DNA from: Heloderma charlesbogerti
Lineage: Eukaryota; Chordata; Lepidosauria; Squamata; Helodermatidae
Assembly (NCBI GenBank): GCA_026122225.1
Contig: JANEZZ010000734.1
Location: 682,001-746,000 of the forward strand
Length of the DNA: 64,000 bases
Reading direction: 5' to 3'
The notes under the pieces were generated by a model, which saw only the letters and a program-made list of their open reading frames with translations, was not told the origin of the DNA and searched no databases. Below are positions 31,849 to 42,752 of this stretch, in pieces. A program made the position numbers and the translations under genes. Numbering within the stretch: position 1 is the stretch's first letter; each line of letters starts with the position of its first letter.

Positions 31849-32322
31849 CAGGGGTAGACATCTTTGCAGGGTTGGGAGCCACATTGTTTCTCCCCCCCCA
31901 GAACCTTCTGGGGGCATCATGCTTCCTCCATGACAGCTGCAACCACAAGTGGCCATGCTGCAACTTGAAGTGGCCGCACAGCTGCATTCTTAAGGATTCT
32001 GCTGGGAAACAAGAGGTGCGGAGAGTGCACACTTTATTCCCCAGGAGAAATGCGCTCCCCCAGCCTTCCAAACACCTGTTTGGCTGAGGGGAACTTGAAT
32101 CTGCAGAGAAACAGGTGTGCAATCAAAACAGGTGTGAGGCCTGTTTCTCTGCAGAACCGGTGTTTCTGTTCAGAAATAGGGCTTGTTTCCCAGCAAAATC
32201 TCTGGGAATCTGGTGGCACAGCAGTGGCGGGCTATTCCGTGGAGCCAAAGGACATGGTGGGGGCCACAAAACTCCCCCTGGGGGCTGTATGTGGGCCATC
32301 AGCCACATGTTGCCCACCCTTG
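31849..32322. mobile_element. hAT-type non-autonomous element
   Basis: Ends are CAGGGGTAGACATCTTTG and CACATGTTGCCCACCCTTG. Flanks ATCTAATG (31841-31848) and ATATAGTG (32323-32330) agree at 6 of 8. An internal run of AAACAGGTGTG... and ...GGCCTGTTTCTCTGCAG forms a hairpin at about 32095-32155. Confidence 0.65.
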
Positions 32323-32330
32323 ATATAGTG

Positions 32331-33640
32331 GAATGAAATTTCACAGCATTCCCAGAATCCAGTAAGATAGTAATCTTATTTTTTTACAAAAGAGAGTTAA
32401 GATTAGTCTGGCAGAATTTATTTTTGATCTTCTAGCTTCATTTCCCAGTCTCTTCACCAGAAATAAGTTGTATGATAGCATTTGGTTATCTGTCTGCTAG
32501 AAGATTGTTAATATATGTAAAATATACAAAAGATTTCTCCATTTTCTCCATAAACAGATTGGAACCCTCCTACACTGCTAGTCTCCTGTAACACAAAAAT
32601 AAAAGGCACCTGGTGTTTACTCATAGGATTTTGTGCACATACTTTAAGTAGCATCTGTTGACTTGATTAAATTGCATGAGTACTCTTAAGGCAAAGTCAC
32701 ATCCTGTTTCAACTTTATAGCATCATATGTAGTGATAGGTGAATGCCCTTGATTTGGAATTGGCTCAGATTCCATGCAGGTATGCCTCAAACAGACGATG
32801 CATTTTACTTTCAATGCCAATCATCTCTTCCTTTACCCTTGGACTCACTTCAGTTCAGATTACTCTGACAATCATTTAAAATTTAGCAGATAGTATGTTA
32901 AGAATACAAGAATATATCCTTTATAGTCTGTTATTCTTTTTAATAATTTAGTTTTGTATCGTCCTTTAAAAAAAAGCTGTCTGAATAATAAATTCTTCAC
33001 CTTGAAATTGACTCCCGCCACCCCTCAGCTTGCTACTCACCTAAATCAACTGACTGAATCATTCCTGGAAAATATCCATTTTAACTATTTTTCTCTGTCA
33101 TCTCTCAATCTCCCTCTGAGTAATCAGTGGGAAAAGGAACATTTCTGTTAATTCAGGTGGTGCAATAATATTTTTGAGATAGCGAAGAAAGATTATTTGA
33201 AAGATAACAAAAAAATCTTGCCTCTTTCATTGCAGGAAATGGTGTGCTCTGTTAAAACAGCAAATCAAAGTTAAAGAATTATTTATTCTATGAACAGCTG
33301 TATTACAGTCTCACTAAGATACACATTTTACAGAATGTGCAGTGATGGAAAGCAAAACAAAATAATAAAACACAACAGGGCATGTTTTAGTTGCTCATTA
33401 TGTCCACTGTGGGTAGGTAAAAACATAAAGCCTCATTACGTTTAATGTGTTTAATCTTTCACCAATAGTAACTTGTTGAATTTTAATGTAATTGCTTGTT
33501 TCCTTGGCCACTTTGTTTTCTTAAGTGTGATCTTTCTTTAGGCGCTATTTAATATGACTGTACAGGAGGGGGGACTTTATGGTATGATATTGTAACTCAA
33601 ATTACCTTTGGATCCCTCCTCTAGAATCTCAAATATGCCT
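32331..33640. other. No gene recognised
   Basis: AT-rich, apparently low in recognisable repeats. It is a candidate for unique intronic or intergenic sequence. Confidence 0.5.
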
Positions 33641-33647
33641 TTTTTAT

Positions 33648-33950
33648 GACCTGTTTCCCATGACACAAAGCCCCACCTTGGGTTCTCACCCATGGTGGCT
33701 TGTCATGAAGGCTAACCTGGTGCAGTTTCCACAGGGTGGCTTATTTTTCACGAACAAGCCACCCTAAGAACCCATGGTTTGTTGTTGGGATGTGCAGGAT
33801 GGGAGGAGTAAGTTGGAAACCATGACAAGCCTCAGAGAGGTTGATCGGGTGTTGGCACGATTGTGGGTTAGCTATTGAATAACCAACCCATGGTGGCTTG
33901 TTCTCAGAGTGGCTTATTGTGAAGCGTGAACCACCCCTATCTCTGCATGC
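33648..33950. mobile_element. Palindromic non-autonomous DNA element of the 'CCATGGTGGCTTGT' type
   Basis: CCATGGTGGCTTGTCATGAA, AACAAGCCACCCTAAGAACC and CCCATGGTGGCTTGTTCTCA are inverted and direct copies of one motif. The same motifs occur in the element split at 46528-52956. Confidence 0.55.
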
Positions 33951-34234
33951 AACATAAGCCAACGCAAGGGTTAATACTGGGTTCATTCTCAACCATTGAG
34001 ATGAATACAGTAATGCCACTGAGGAAGATTGAAGTGAGAGGTCAACCCCCACATGTGAGGGCTAGTTTGAGTTTGTTTGTTTGTTTAATATAGTTGCCCT
34101 ATAGCCAAAGCTCTCAAGGTGACATTTATAAAACATAGAACATAAACCACAATCAATCAAGAAAATACAATAAAAAGCAATAAAACAATTTTCAAATCAG
34201 AAGGTTAGTATTAAAGGCAACAAATACCGTCCCC

Positions 34235-34740
34235 TGCCAAATCTAACAGATATCCGGCTGGGAGGAAAGCAGTTCCAGGTTACCTGAAGGATCGCCTCCT
34301 CCCATATGTGCCTGCCTGGACCATAAGATCATCGTCAGTGGTCCTTCTCCGTGAGCCCCTGCCAAAGGAAGTGGCTACTAGGAGGAGGGCTTTTTCTGCT
34401 GTGGCACCCCGGCTCTGGAATGAGCTCCCTAGTGAGGTTCGCCTGGCACCTACATTGTATTCCTTTCGGCGCCAGGTGAAGACCTTTTTATTTTCCCAGG
34501 CATTTTAGCATTTTAGCTTTCTAAATTTTTAGCTTTGCTGTTTTAAATCTGTATTTTAAACTCCTGCACTGCTGCTAGGTTTTATTGTGGTTGTATTGTT
34601 ATCCTGTGGCTTTAATGTTCTATATATTTTAAATTGTTTTATTGTGTGCTGTTTGGTTTTAATTTTTGTGAACCGCCCAGAGAGCTTCGGCTATTGGGCA
34701 GTATAGAAATGAAAATAAATAAATAAATAAATAAATAAAA
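34235..34740 (+). repeat. L2-like LINE 3' end with (AAAT)n tail
   Basis: It encodes the common L2 C-terminus (RRAFSAVAPRLWNELPSEVR, then LAPTLYSFRRQVKTFLF) at 34380-34500. It ends GAACCGCCCAGAGAGCTTCG, GGGCAGTATAGAAATG and (AAAT)n. It is inserted opposite in sense to a relative. Confidence 0.85.
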
Positions 34741-34924
34741 TACAACTTTAATATACAACTGGCAGTAAAACAGATATCAAGTTATCAGGCCTGAGAGTAT
34801 AAAAAGGTTTAGCCTGGGGCCAAAAAGTCAACAAAGTAGGTGCCAGGTAGACATCTGTAGGGAGGGCACTCCACAATTGGCAGGGCTACCACTGAGAAGC
34901 CTCACACATCAGTAGCCTTCCACC

Positions 34925-35342
34925 AAATCTCAGAGGGAATCTGCAACGGAATCAAATGGGTATGGATTTCTATGAAACTGACCCACGGAGTCCACAGCGG
35001 ACTGGCTTTTCCAAAGTCAGATGGATTCCATGGACTTGTGGACCTTTTTTTTTTTTTTTACCCTTCCAACCCTACTATTCTATGATAAAAAAATACATAT
35101 AATAAAAAACTGGTAGAAAATGTGCTTCCCTCTCCATAGCCTAAAGCATGAAAATGTGCATGGGGAGGGGGGATCTGCACATTTTCCACAAGTGCGAATT
35201 TGCGCAAATGTGAATTTGGGCAAATTCAGAAAATGTGGACACACCATTTTTGCCTTCGGCCCTACCCATTCCCCGAGAGCTACTCTGAAATGGAATTTGG
35301 TCCTTGGGCAGAAAAAATGTCTGCCCTCCCCCTGCCCCCAAG
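34925..35342. mobile_element. hAT-like element related to 8086-8508
   Basis: GGATTTCTATGAAACTGAC, GCATGAAAATGTGCATGGGG and GCGCAAATGTGAATTTGGGC resemble the body of 8086-8508 in inverted order. A T run at 35046-35060 and the neighbouring ACCCTTCCAACCCTACTATT look like an inserted CR1 end. Termini are not resolved. Confidence 0.45.
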
Positions 35343-35570
35343 GTAGGACTTTAATGACAGCACCAGAACCTTGACTGGGCCCATAAACTAACCAACAGCC
35401 AGTGCAATTGCAGCAAAATTGGTTTTATATGCTATTGCCTCCCTATCCCTGTTAGGAAGTGAGCGATGGCAGTCTGCACCAGCTGATGTTTCTAGACATC
35501 TTCAGGGGGCAACCCTGCAGAAAACACATGACAGTAGTTGATCCTAGAGGCTAAATGGTCATGAATGACA

Positions 35571-35954
35571 ATGGAAAGACGTTTTCCAGGAGGAGATGGA
35601 GCTGATATACATGATGCAATACTTAGTGTCCACTGATTTCTCAAGTAACAAAGTTAGAGAACCTCCAGGCCGAGCAGTACACCCAACCATCAGCATTATA
35701 AGCCATCTGGTGCTGATGGCTGTTTCCAGTACAATGTAGCCACCAGTTTTGCTAGCATGTTTCTAGTTTTGTGCTAAAAGCATTTGTTGTAGTTTCTTTT
35801 TTACACCTCATAATAACTACAGTAGTTTTTATTCACCCTCTTTTTTGAGCTAAAGGATTTATGCATTTGACATGTATTCCCAATTCATAGGCCCATTTAA
35901 TTGTGTATATCAATAATCCCTCAGTGCGTTTGAGCATTGACAAGAAATATAGAT
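35571..35954. other. No gene recognised
   Basis: Unassigned sequence. Confidence 0.4.
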
Positions 35955-36560
35955 GCTCCTCAGGACCAACACAAGCTCTCTTGCCTCCTTGAGCCAGAGA
36001 GAACTTGCACTGCCACTGCCTTGCCACCCTCCATCTTGCTACTGTGTGCCCCTGTCCCCCACCCCCTTACTTTTGCTGCCATACCATGCAGCTGGAGGAA
36101 GCAGCCTCCTGGGTCTTGCAAGACCTGGCCAAGCCCCCATGGGATCTCATGCGATCCACCTGGGCCCCTGCAGGATCTCATGAAAGTCAGCTGAGCGCTC
36201 ATGAGACCCAGTGAGGCTCTGTCGAGATCTTGCAAGACCTGACTGAGCTCTCACTGAAGCCATGTGGTTGCTTCTTCAGTCTGTGTGTCTCTTGCTGAGA
36301 GCAATAGATGTCCAGTGGCTGGACAGCTCTGCACAGCCCTGCCGGCTGCCGTCCCAATGCCATGCTGGGAAAACCGCTGGTGGGGACCCTCCTGGCTGGG
36401 GCAGGAGTGGGGGAGCAGCACAATTTGCCACTCTCCAGCTCTGCTGCCTGATGTAGGGGCATGAGCCCACATAATGGTAGGACCAGCCATGGTGTTCCTA
36501 AAGAATAATGGGATGTCATCTGTAAGATATGGGGAGGGGAGGCCTCAAATGGTGCCCCCA
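35955..36560. repeat. GC-rich segment with repeated CTCATG-type motifs
   Basis: GGGATCTCATGCGATCCACC, GGATCTCATGAAAGTCAGCT and GCGCTCATGAGACCCAG are imperfect repeats. They give long overlapping frames on both strands, none with a domain. Possibly an unrecognised DNA element. Confidence 0.4.
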
Positions 36561-36599
36561 CTAGGCACTTACAAAGGATGTAGTAAAAATAAGGGCCAA

Positions 36600-36838
36600 A
36601 ACAAATACTACTTTAAATCTATATTGAGCAACTACATCTGTTTTGTTTGTTTTTTTAATTTTAAAATTAAAAAAGTAGGTACAGGGGGCCCAGTCCAAAC
36701 TTTAAAAGCCCCCCTATCTCCCAAGCTAGGATCCCAACGTGGATTATGGCTCCTGTGCTTACTCTAGAATAAAAATGAACAAAAAAGTTGTAGCTGCTAG
36801 ATACAGATGAAAAGTAATGTCGGTTTTGGCCCCAAGAC
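36600..36838. mobile_element. Degraded palindromic element (TACTCTAGA type)
   Basis: The right arm TTACTCTAGAATAAAAATGA, then TAGCTGCTAGATACA matches the right arm of the element at 63725-63928. The left arm is partly replaced by T- and A-rich sequence. Confidence 0.5.
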
Positions 36839-37765
36839 TGTTAAATTTAGAGATTAATTTTACTTCTAACAGACGTACAGCCTTAGCTTCACTATATTGA
36901 ATCTAGAGACACATTTCACTTATGATGGACACTAAAGTAAGACACAGCATATATATGTATAAATGCTTTTGTTTTGTTTTTTGCAGTCCCTCACAAATAA
37001 GAGCTTCTCGCTTTATTATAGGTTCGTGATGTGTCGGATATGATTTAAGTGTAAAAGTACCTTTGCAAGATGACTCTGGAGATTTGAGAGACAGCCATGT
37101 ACAAGCAAACCCGTTTGTCAAAGTGAAAATGCTTGACTTATTAAGCAAGATGATTACAGAAGAGTCAAACTGTGACAGCCCTTGTTAGACTGAGCAGATG
37201 GTCTATTTGTCAGCAAGAGGCAGAATGGAACTTGCAACATAAACTCCACACAGCTCACGTCTTGGCTTGCATTGACACTTAGCAGTAATTTGTCGCCGAG
37301 TCCAATGGTAAGCAAAAAATGCCCATGATTCACCTTGTCATTGAATCCATTATTTTAAAACTCATTAAATCTGAAATGTGTGGGGTTTATTGCTGGAATT
37401 GCTGACAACATAGCACAGTATGCTTCACAGTTTATGCATTGCTTTGTTCTCCTTTCCATTTTTATTGCTGATGAATTCACTTATATCTTGTAATTATTGA
37501 TGCTATAATAATAGTTTTTCCCCAATGGATGGATAAAAGCAATTTTAAAAAAATGCTTTAAATCTAGAGAAATTAGGCTTGAGGAAATTTTATTTTATTT
37601 TTTGCAACTACATAGGAGTATACAAATAGCAGTGAAGTTATTCCTAGATGTTTGTGGAGATACAAAGGGGTTAGAATGTACCAAAAGCAGTAATAGGTGC
37701 CACAAAAACCTAAGTTTCAATATATATTTTGTCAAGTGGGGCAGAGATAACCTGCTATGCCATAC
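36839..37765. other. No gene recognised
   Basis: AT-rich, apparently single-copy. No exon-like structure was recognised. Confidence 0.5.
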
Positions 37766-37766
37766 T

Positions 37767-38040
37767 TAGGGATGGGCAAACCACCCCTCACCCACCCTGT
37801 GCGCCGCTCGCCAGATGCCCACCACTTACCTGCTCCTGTTTAGCTCCGTGGTTGAGCTGGCAGGCAGTTCACGGGTACCCAGTGAGCAGCACGTGGCTGC
37901 CCGACTCCTTAGCAAGCCACCATTTTGCATAAAAATGGCAGCTTGTTGTTTTATGTAAAAGTCTGCTGTGGAATCTGAAGGTCATGAAAATCATGAAAAT
38001 CCAGACTCATTTGGTTCCACTGCAGATTTCTCTAACAACC
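37767..38040. mobile_element. Probable hAT-type remnant
   Basis: TTAGGGATGGGCAAACC at the left, an outward minus-strand donor GCAGGTAAGTGG (37820-37831), and a right side (CCACTGCAGATTTCTCTAAC, AACCCTA) like that of 8086-8508. No TSD was found. Confidence 0.45.
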
Positions 38041-38044
38041 CTAA

Positions 38045-38532
38045 GTGCAATCCTATACATGTTTAGACTAGGGATGGCAGAGAAATCCTCCACGGACCCC
38101 ACTGAGTCCGTAGTCCATGGAGGATCAGAAGACTTACCTCCACCTCCCGGAGGAATCCTCGACAGCTGGATCCTCCCCATTTATGGCTGCATTTAGCTTA
38201 AACTAAGACCTTTATGGCTGCAAATGATGTAGTGGATGCCATTTGCGTCCGCAATCAATCAGCCCAGTCAGCGATACGGCAATGGCGGACGTATCGCTGG
38301 CGCTCCAGAGCAAGCTGGCAGCTCCACGGAATTGCTGCAGAGTGGAGTCAACTGGGTAGGATTCTGGGGGGAGGGACGGATCTCCTCCCCCCCCCCGCAG
38401 ACACCCCCCCCAGACCTGGAGGTCAGTATTTCATACATCCCTAGTTTAGATAGAAAAAAGTCCTACAACTACCAGCATGTCCCAGCCAGCAGTAGGACTT
38501 TTTTCTATCTAAACATACATAGGATTGTGCCC
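38045..38532. mobile_element. Harbinger-like MITE split by a hAT element
   Basis: Left part GTGCAATCCTATACATG and right part AAAAAAGTCCTACAACTACC through CATAGGATTGTGCCC. TAA flanks are at 38042-38044 and 38533-38535. Without the hAT insertion it is about 105 bp. Confidence 0.82.
38069..38443. mobile_element. hAT-type element with outward donors (copy D)
   Basis: It starts TAGGGATGGCAGAGAAAT and ends CATACATCCCTA. The 8 bp TSD is GTTTAGAC (38061-38068) and GTTTAGAT (38444-38451), with the host MITE continuing on both sides. The left arm carries an outward minus-strand donor, GGAGGTAAGTC (GT at 38135-38136). The right arm has GGAGGTCAGT, a weakened donor. One arm of the GGCTGCATTTACCTTAAAC hairpin of copy C is present, and the GTGATAGG core is lost. 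Confidence 0.85.
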
Positions 38533-38535
38533 TAA

Positions 38536-40453
38536 GTTACCTATATAACCCCCATTCCTCTGTCTTGCCTTGAACGGCTCTGAAACCATCTATTGATGTG
38601 TCATGACAGCTTTAGTATGTGGGGAAATGGCAAAAAAATGGTTGCTGCAAACCAAACCTAAAATTGTCCTTCTGAAGAAGCAGGAGAGATGGAAGGTGGT
38701 AGTTACTAGTACTTTTTGATCCACATCCAACTTTCAATGTTTCTTGGTGCGTGTCTCTGGAATGCAATACGTTGTCAAATAAATCTACACGCTGGCAATA
38801 CAGTGAAAGCAGTGCAGCAATATAAAGAACATGAAAACAGCCTTACTGGGTTAGACTAGGTCCATCTTCCCCATCTGCCTCTATTTCTATCCCATCTGTT
38901 TAGACCGTCTGTTTCTGATGCTTTAATGGTTTAGAGAAGGTGAATGAGAGCATTTCAGAAAACCCTAGTCCGTCCTACTAAGAATGTACATTTGAACCCT
39001 GATTTGCTGTTAGTATTCCTATCTTCCATTAAACCCATTTGTAAACTCAAAGTTATTATTACCATAGACATTGCTGCTGGCACTTTAGGGTTAAGAATGC
39101 ATTCACTGGCTAACACTCTACTTGTGGTAGCCAATCACAGCAATATGCCTGCCCCCACAAAATGGAAGGGGAGCAGGGCTAAGCTTGCTGCCAGGGGAAT
39201 AGTTTAATCTGCCAAGTATCTTCTGCAGCCCTGTGCAGGCATTTGTCTGTTTGAGTGTAGGGCAGAAATGTAGAGGGGGATGTGGGCATGCACATAAGCC
39301 CTGCCCTGAACTCCCCACTTGCTCGGCTACCAACTCGTCCATTGCGTGTTGAGCACAAAGGTCTGTAAAGGGCTCTGAAAGCACATTCAGCTGATTCCAT
39401 CATCACAAACCATGCCTTATATTGTATTTAATAATGGACCACAAAAAACATCTTCCCAAGGTTTCTGCTCCTTCCCTCGCCATGCTGAATTTCATAAAGA
39501 CAGCTGTGGGAACTGGGCATGGCAGTTTGGGTGGAATTTGCAGAAGGAGAGAAAATACTGCCTGGGGGGTTGACTGAAGTGAAGTCTCCATTCCTAAAAG
39601 AGACTGTTGAGAGCGTGGTGAGATAATTCAGGAATTCCCATAGCTTTAGTTCATTTGGCTTCTTGTGGCTTCATTTTCCTTTCAGGTACTTTTGTGTGGG
39701 GGATGCTGACATAGCTACGCTCCTTTTTTAAAGGATGGAAAAGCTTTGGTATACAGCAAAAGTCTCTGCCACTAAAGTCTCCCACACCAACACCCAGGTG
39801 TCACTCCTCCATTGGTCATTGTGATGTGGGGCTATCTTCCCATGCCTGTTTTTTTCTATCAAGTCTCTTTTGAGATAGGTGGCTTGTTGGAACTTGGCCA
39901 AGTATCCTTCCCTTGATTAACAGCTGAGCCCTTTCTCATTCCAGCCTAGCCAGGCTAGCCCTGATAAACAGAGTTGGGCTGTTGGCAGCTGGATGTGTTA
40001 CTGTTCTGTACCCTGGCTTCCCTCCTGACAAGGGAGTGGAGGTATTCCCCAGTGACTGTTATAAAGGAGTAAGTTTGAAGTCTGTGCAAATTAGATGGTT
40101 TAAATGCTTAGGTTTGCTTTCCCAGTTGTATGTATCCTCTGTTCTCCTTCTCTCTTTGTAAAAGCTTCTTTTAAAAAAAATAATAAATGTATTTTTTCTT
40201 TGGATGGGAAGTATGTGACTGAGGTTTCTCTCCAAGACCCCAGGGGAGAGGGTTTTCTCTCCCTACATGGCCTAACCGCTCAGGAATACTACCAAGTAAT
40301 TTGATCTGGGCCCTGCAAGGAGAAAGTTGCTGTATAAAGGGACTTGAGTAATCTTCAGCTCTCTTACAGACATTTTACAGACATCATTGTAGAGCCTATT
40401 CCTGGGACCCTGGCACACAACCCTGCAAGAACAACAACCAAGGTTGTACATTA
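38536..40453. other. No gene recognised
   Basis: Mostly unassigned. Short open frames overlap at random, and no exon with conserved-looking coding sequence was recognised. Confidence 0.5.
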
Positions 40454-40461
40454 TGTTTAGT

Positions 40462-40816
40462 CAGGGCTGGCATTAAGGCTACACATGGTTGGGTACCTGG
40501 CCTACTGAGGTCTCACACCCCAACAGGGGCCCACAGATAAGCGCCCCCTGGAGTTGATCCTGCTCTTCACCACTGCAACTTGTTCACCTGCCTCTTGCTC
40601 TGGCCCAGACAACAGTGGTGGTGAGAAGGAGGAACAGTACATGCCACTGCTTACTTATTCTCTGCCTGGCAAACAAGCAAGTGGTAGCAATGATGAGAAA
40701 CTATGAGGAACAACAGCAGGAGGTGATAATAGTGGTCAGAATGTAGACTCACTGAGGGAGGGAGGCCCATTGAGGGCTTCTTGCCCAAAGGCCCTCAAAA
40801 ACTGGAGCTGGCACTG
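40462..40816. mobile_element. hAT-type non-autonomous element
   Basis: Ends are CAGGGCTGGCATTAAGG and GGAGCTGGCACTG. Flanks TGTTTAGT (40454-40461) and TGCTTAAT (40817-40824) agree at 6 of 8. Confidence 0.6.
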
Positions 40817-40824
40817 TGCTTAAT

Positions 40825-41213
40825 GTTAGCAATTTTACACAAAGACCACCAAAATGAGCTTCTTAGCTGAGCAGGGATTTGACCCTGGTTCCTGTACAGT
40901 CATGCTCTGTTCACTGCATTTCACTGGTAAGCATAGTATAGCTGTTGGATTCTTACCAGAGCTGGTTGTTAGAATTAGTTACTTAAAGGGGGGGGGGATT
41001 TTGCTACTATGAAATGTTGAATTTAAATTTTAGTTAGTCTTCTGCTTTACATAATATAGAGGCAGAATACTTAGCATTTATAGATGCCAGATGTGGGCCA
41101 GAAATCTTTCCATTGAGGTATCTCTATGGTAACTGGTTTTATCATTCAGAGGGTTAGCACACTGAAATACAAGTGTTGTACATTTGTCTCTTTTCTTGCT
41201 GTATACCTCGTAT
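40825..41213. other. No gene recognised
   Basis: Unassigned, with a short G run at 40989-40998. Confidence 0.5.
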
Positions 41214-41224
41214 ATATATATACA

Positions 41225-41264
<40 letters not shown>
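41214..41264. repeat. (TA)n(TG)n(TA)n compound microsatellite
   Basis: TATATATATA, then about 11 TG units, then TATATATATATA. It directly abuts the RTE tail. Confidence 0.95.
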
Positions 41265-41438
41265 TTGTTGTTTATTCCGTCAGTCGCTTCCGACTCTTTG
41301 TGACTTCATGGACCAGCCCACGCCAGAGCTTCCTGTCGGCAGTCGCCACCCCCAGCTCCCCCAAGGTCGAGTCCGTCACCTACAGAATATCATCCATCCA
41401 TCTTGCCCTTGGTCGGCCCCTCTTCCTCTTGCCTTCCA
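41264..41438 (-). mobile_element. 5'-truncated RTE, second lineage
   Basis: TTTGTTGTTTATTCCGTCAG, then CATGGACCAGCCCACGCCAG and CTTGCCCTTGGTCGGCCCC. It is the longest copy of this lineage here. The coding strand gives a basic GRPRAR-like stretch then KMDG, parallel to the RQRMRW part of BovB. Confidence 0.82.
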
Positions 41439-41472
41439 CTTTCCATACACACACACACACACACACACACAG
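41439..41472. repeat. (AC)n microsatellite
   Basis: About 14 AC units. Confidence 0.95.
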
Positions 41473-41661
41473 AAATAATATTAAAACCTGTTAAATTATA
41501 TCTCCAGTTATCTGGGAATGAGTCATTGAAGGTGATATAATTGCTTATTGTATTTACTGAAACACACAGGATGTTAACATATTGGTTATTAGCAGTGTGT
41601 TCCTGGAAGAAGGGGTAGGCCACAGTGCAGTCGTAGAGGTTCACACCCTAGCTCCTTTGGC

Positions 41662-42504
41662 TAGGGATGTATGAAACTCACCTTTGCTCCGTCCCTCCTC
41701 ATGGAATCCTCGATGGGGGGGAGGCGATCCAGTCCTCCCCCCCGGAATCCTTGACGGCCGGCTCTGCTCCGTGGCCAGGCCACGGAGCAGCTGGCCAGGG
41801 CCGTCCGCAGCTGGATTTCGGGCTGCGGACAGCCTGGTGCGGACGCAAATGGCGGCTGAGGTAGTGGCCACCATTTGTGTCCAGCTAGACAGCCGTGATA
41901 GGCTACGTAAGAATTTACGTAGCCTATCACGACTAACATTAAAAAACAACAACACACATTTGCGTGGCCTATTTTTCGCTGACTTATCTTACATCAATAT
42001 TTACGTAAGATAAAATGGCAAAAAAAAGGGAACGCAAATAGCGTAGTGGACGCTATTTGCATTCCTTTATTTTTCGCCGTTCTGGCCTATGTAAATATTG
42101 ACGTAAGATAAGTCGGTGAACATTAGGCCATAATGGCGGCCGCCGTAGCCGCCGCCATTTGCGTATGCTGCGTGTTTGTTTTTTGTGTTTTTTTTATGTT
42201 AGCTGTGATAGGCTACGTAAATTCTTACGTAGTCTATCACGGTGCGAGGACGGCAATGGCAGGTGCAGTAGCCCTGCTGTGGCTGGCCAGGAGACCAGCC
42301 GCCGCCACCAGCGCCGCCGCCGCCGGAGCCTCCACCGCTGCTGCCGAATCTGCCACCACCACCGCCGAATCTGCCCCAGGTAAGTGCCGTCCTGGGGGGA
42401 TTCCGGGGGGGGGCAGGAGGCCGTTCCGCTACGGATTCCGGGGGGCTGGATTCTAAAGAATCCGGCCCCACTGGAATCGGTGGCGGAATTCTCCGCCATC
42501 CCTA
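41662..42504. mobile_element. hAT-type element with palindromic core and two outward exon-like arms (copy E)
   Basis: TAGGGATGTATGAAAC at the left and TTCTCCGCCATCCCTA at the right, with a perfect 8 bp TSD, CCTTTGGC, at 41654-41661 and 42505-42512. The core has palindromes at 41894-41931 and 42204-42240 (GTGATAGGCTACGTAA type) and a longer fold at about 41978-42117. On the minus strand ATG at 41872-41874 opens a frame that stays open to the donor AAAG|GTGAGT (GT at 41680-41681). On the plus strand ATG at 42256-42258 opens MAGAVALLWLARRPAAATS..., which stays open to CCCCAG|GTAAGT (GT at 42380-42381). Several AAATGGCGGC or ATAATGGCGGC sites resemble the YY1 motif. No transposase is present. Confidence 0.9.
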
Positions 42505-42512
42505 CCTTTGGC

Positions 42513-42747
42513 TACAGATATACAACTAAGGTAGCAGGGCTGAGAAAATCCCATATCAGAGCCTTGGAGGGCTATGGGCAGTCAAGAGGGCTAGAGGGAG
42601 CAATGGTCTGTCTTTGAGACAGTTTCATGTGTTAAACAAAAGCAGAGCCTGTGCTATATTTATTATCACATTTGAGTGGAAAGTATTTAGTAAAGATTTA
42701 TTGTCTGGGCCTCCACAACCCTTAGTACAAAGTGTATAGAAGGCAAC
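42513..42747. other. No gene recognised
   Basis: Short unassigned spacer between two mobile elements. Confidence 0.5.
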
Positions 42748-42752
42748 CCGAC

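Larger units (their letters stand above)
34080..35570 (-). repeat. L2-like LINE 3' region, twice interrupted
   Basis: Antisense pieces at 34080-34205 (GCCCTATAGCCAAAGCTCTC), 34741-34920 (GGGGCCAAAAAGTCAACAAA, GGTGCCAGGTAGACATCTG) and 35345-35570 (CCAACAGCCAGTGCAATTGC, GGGGCAACCCTGCAGAAAAC) are in consistent order. A sense L2-like copy (34235-34740) and a hAT-like element (34925-35342) lie between them. Confidence 0.6.

Noticed and set aside
35955..36560. Several overlapping open frames on both strands
   Set aside because: Imperfect GC-rich repeats explain the lack of stops; no protein similarity recognised.
37200..40450. Possible host exons in the repeat-poor stretches 32.3-33.6, 36.8-37.8 and 38.5-40.4 kb
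   Set aside because: Short frames show no recognisable domain, and I could not pair acceptor, open frame and donor convincingly.
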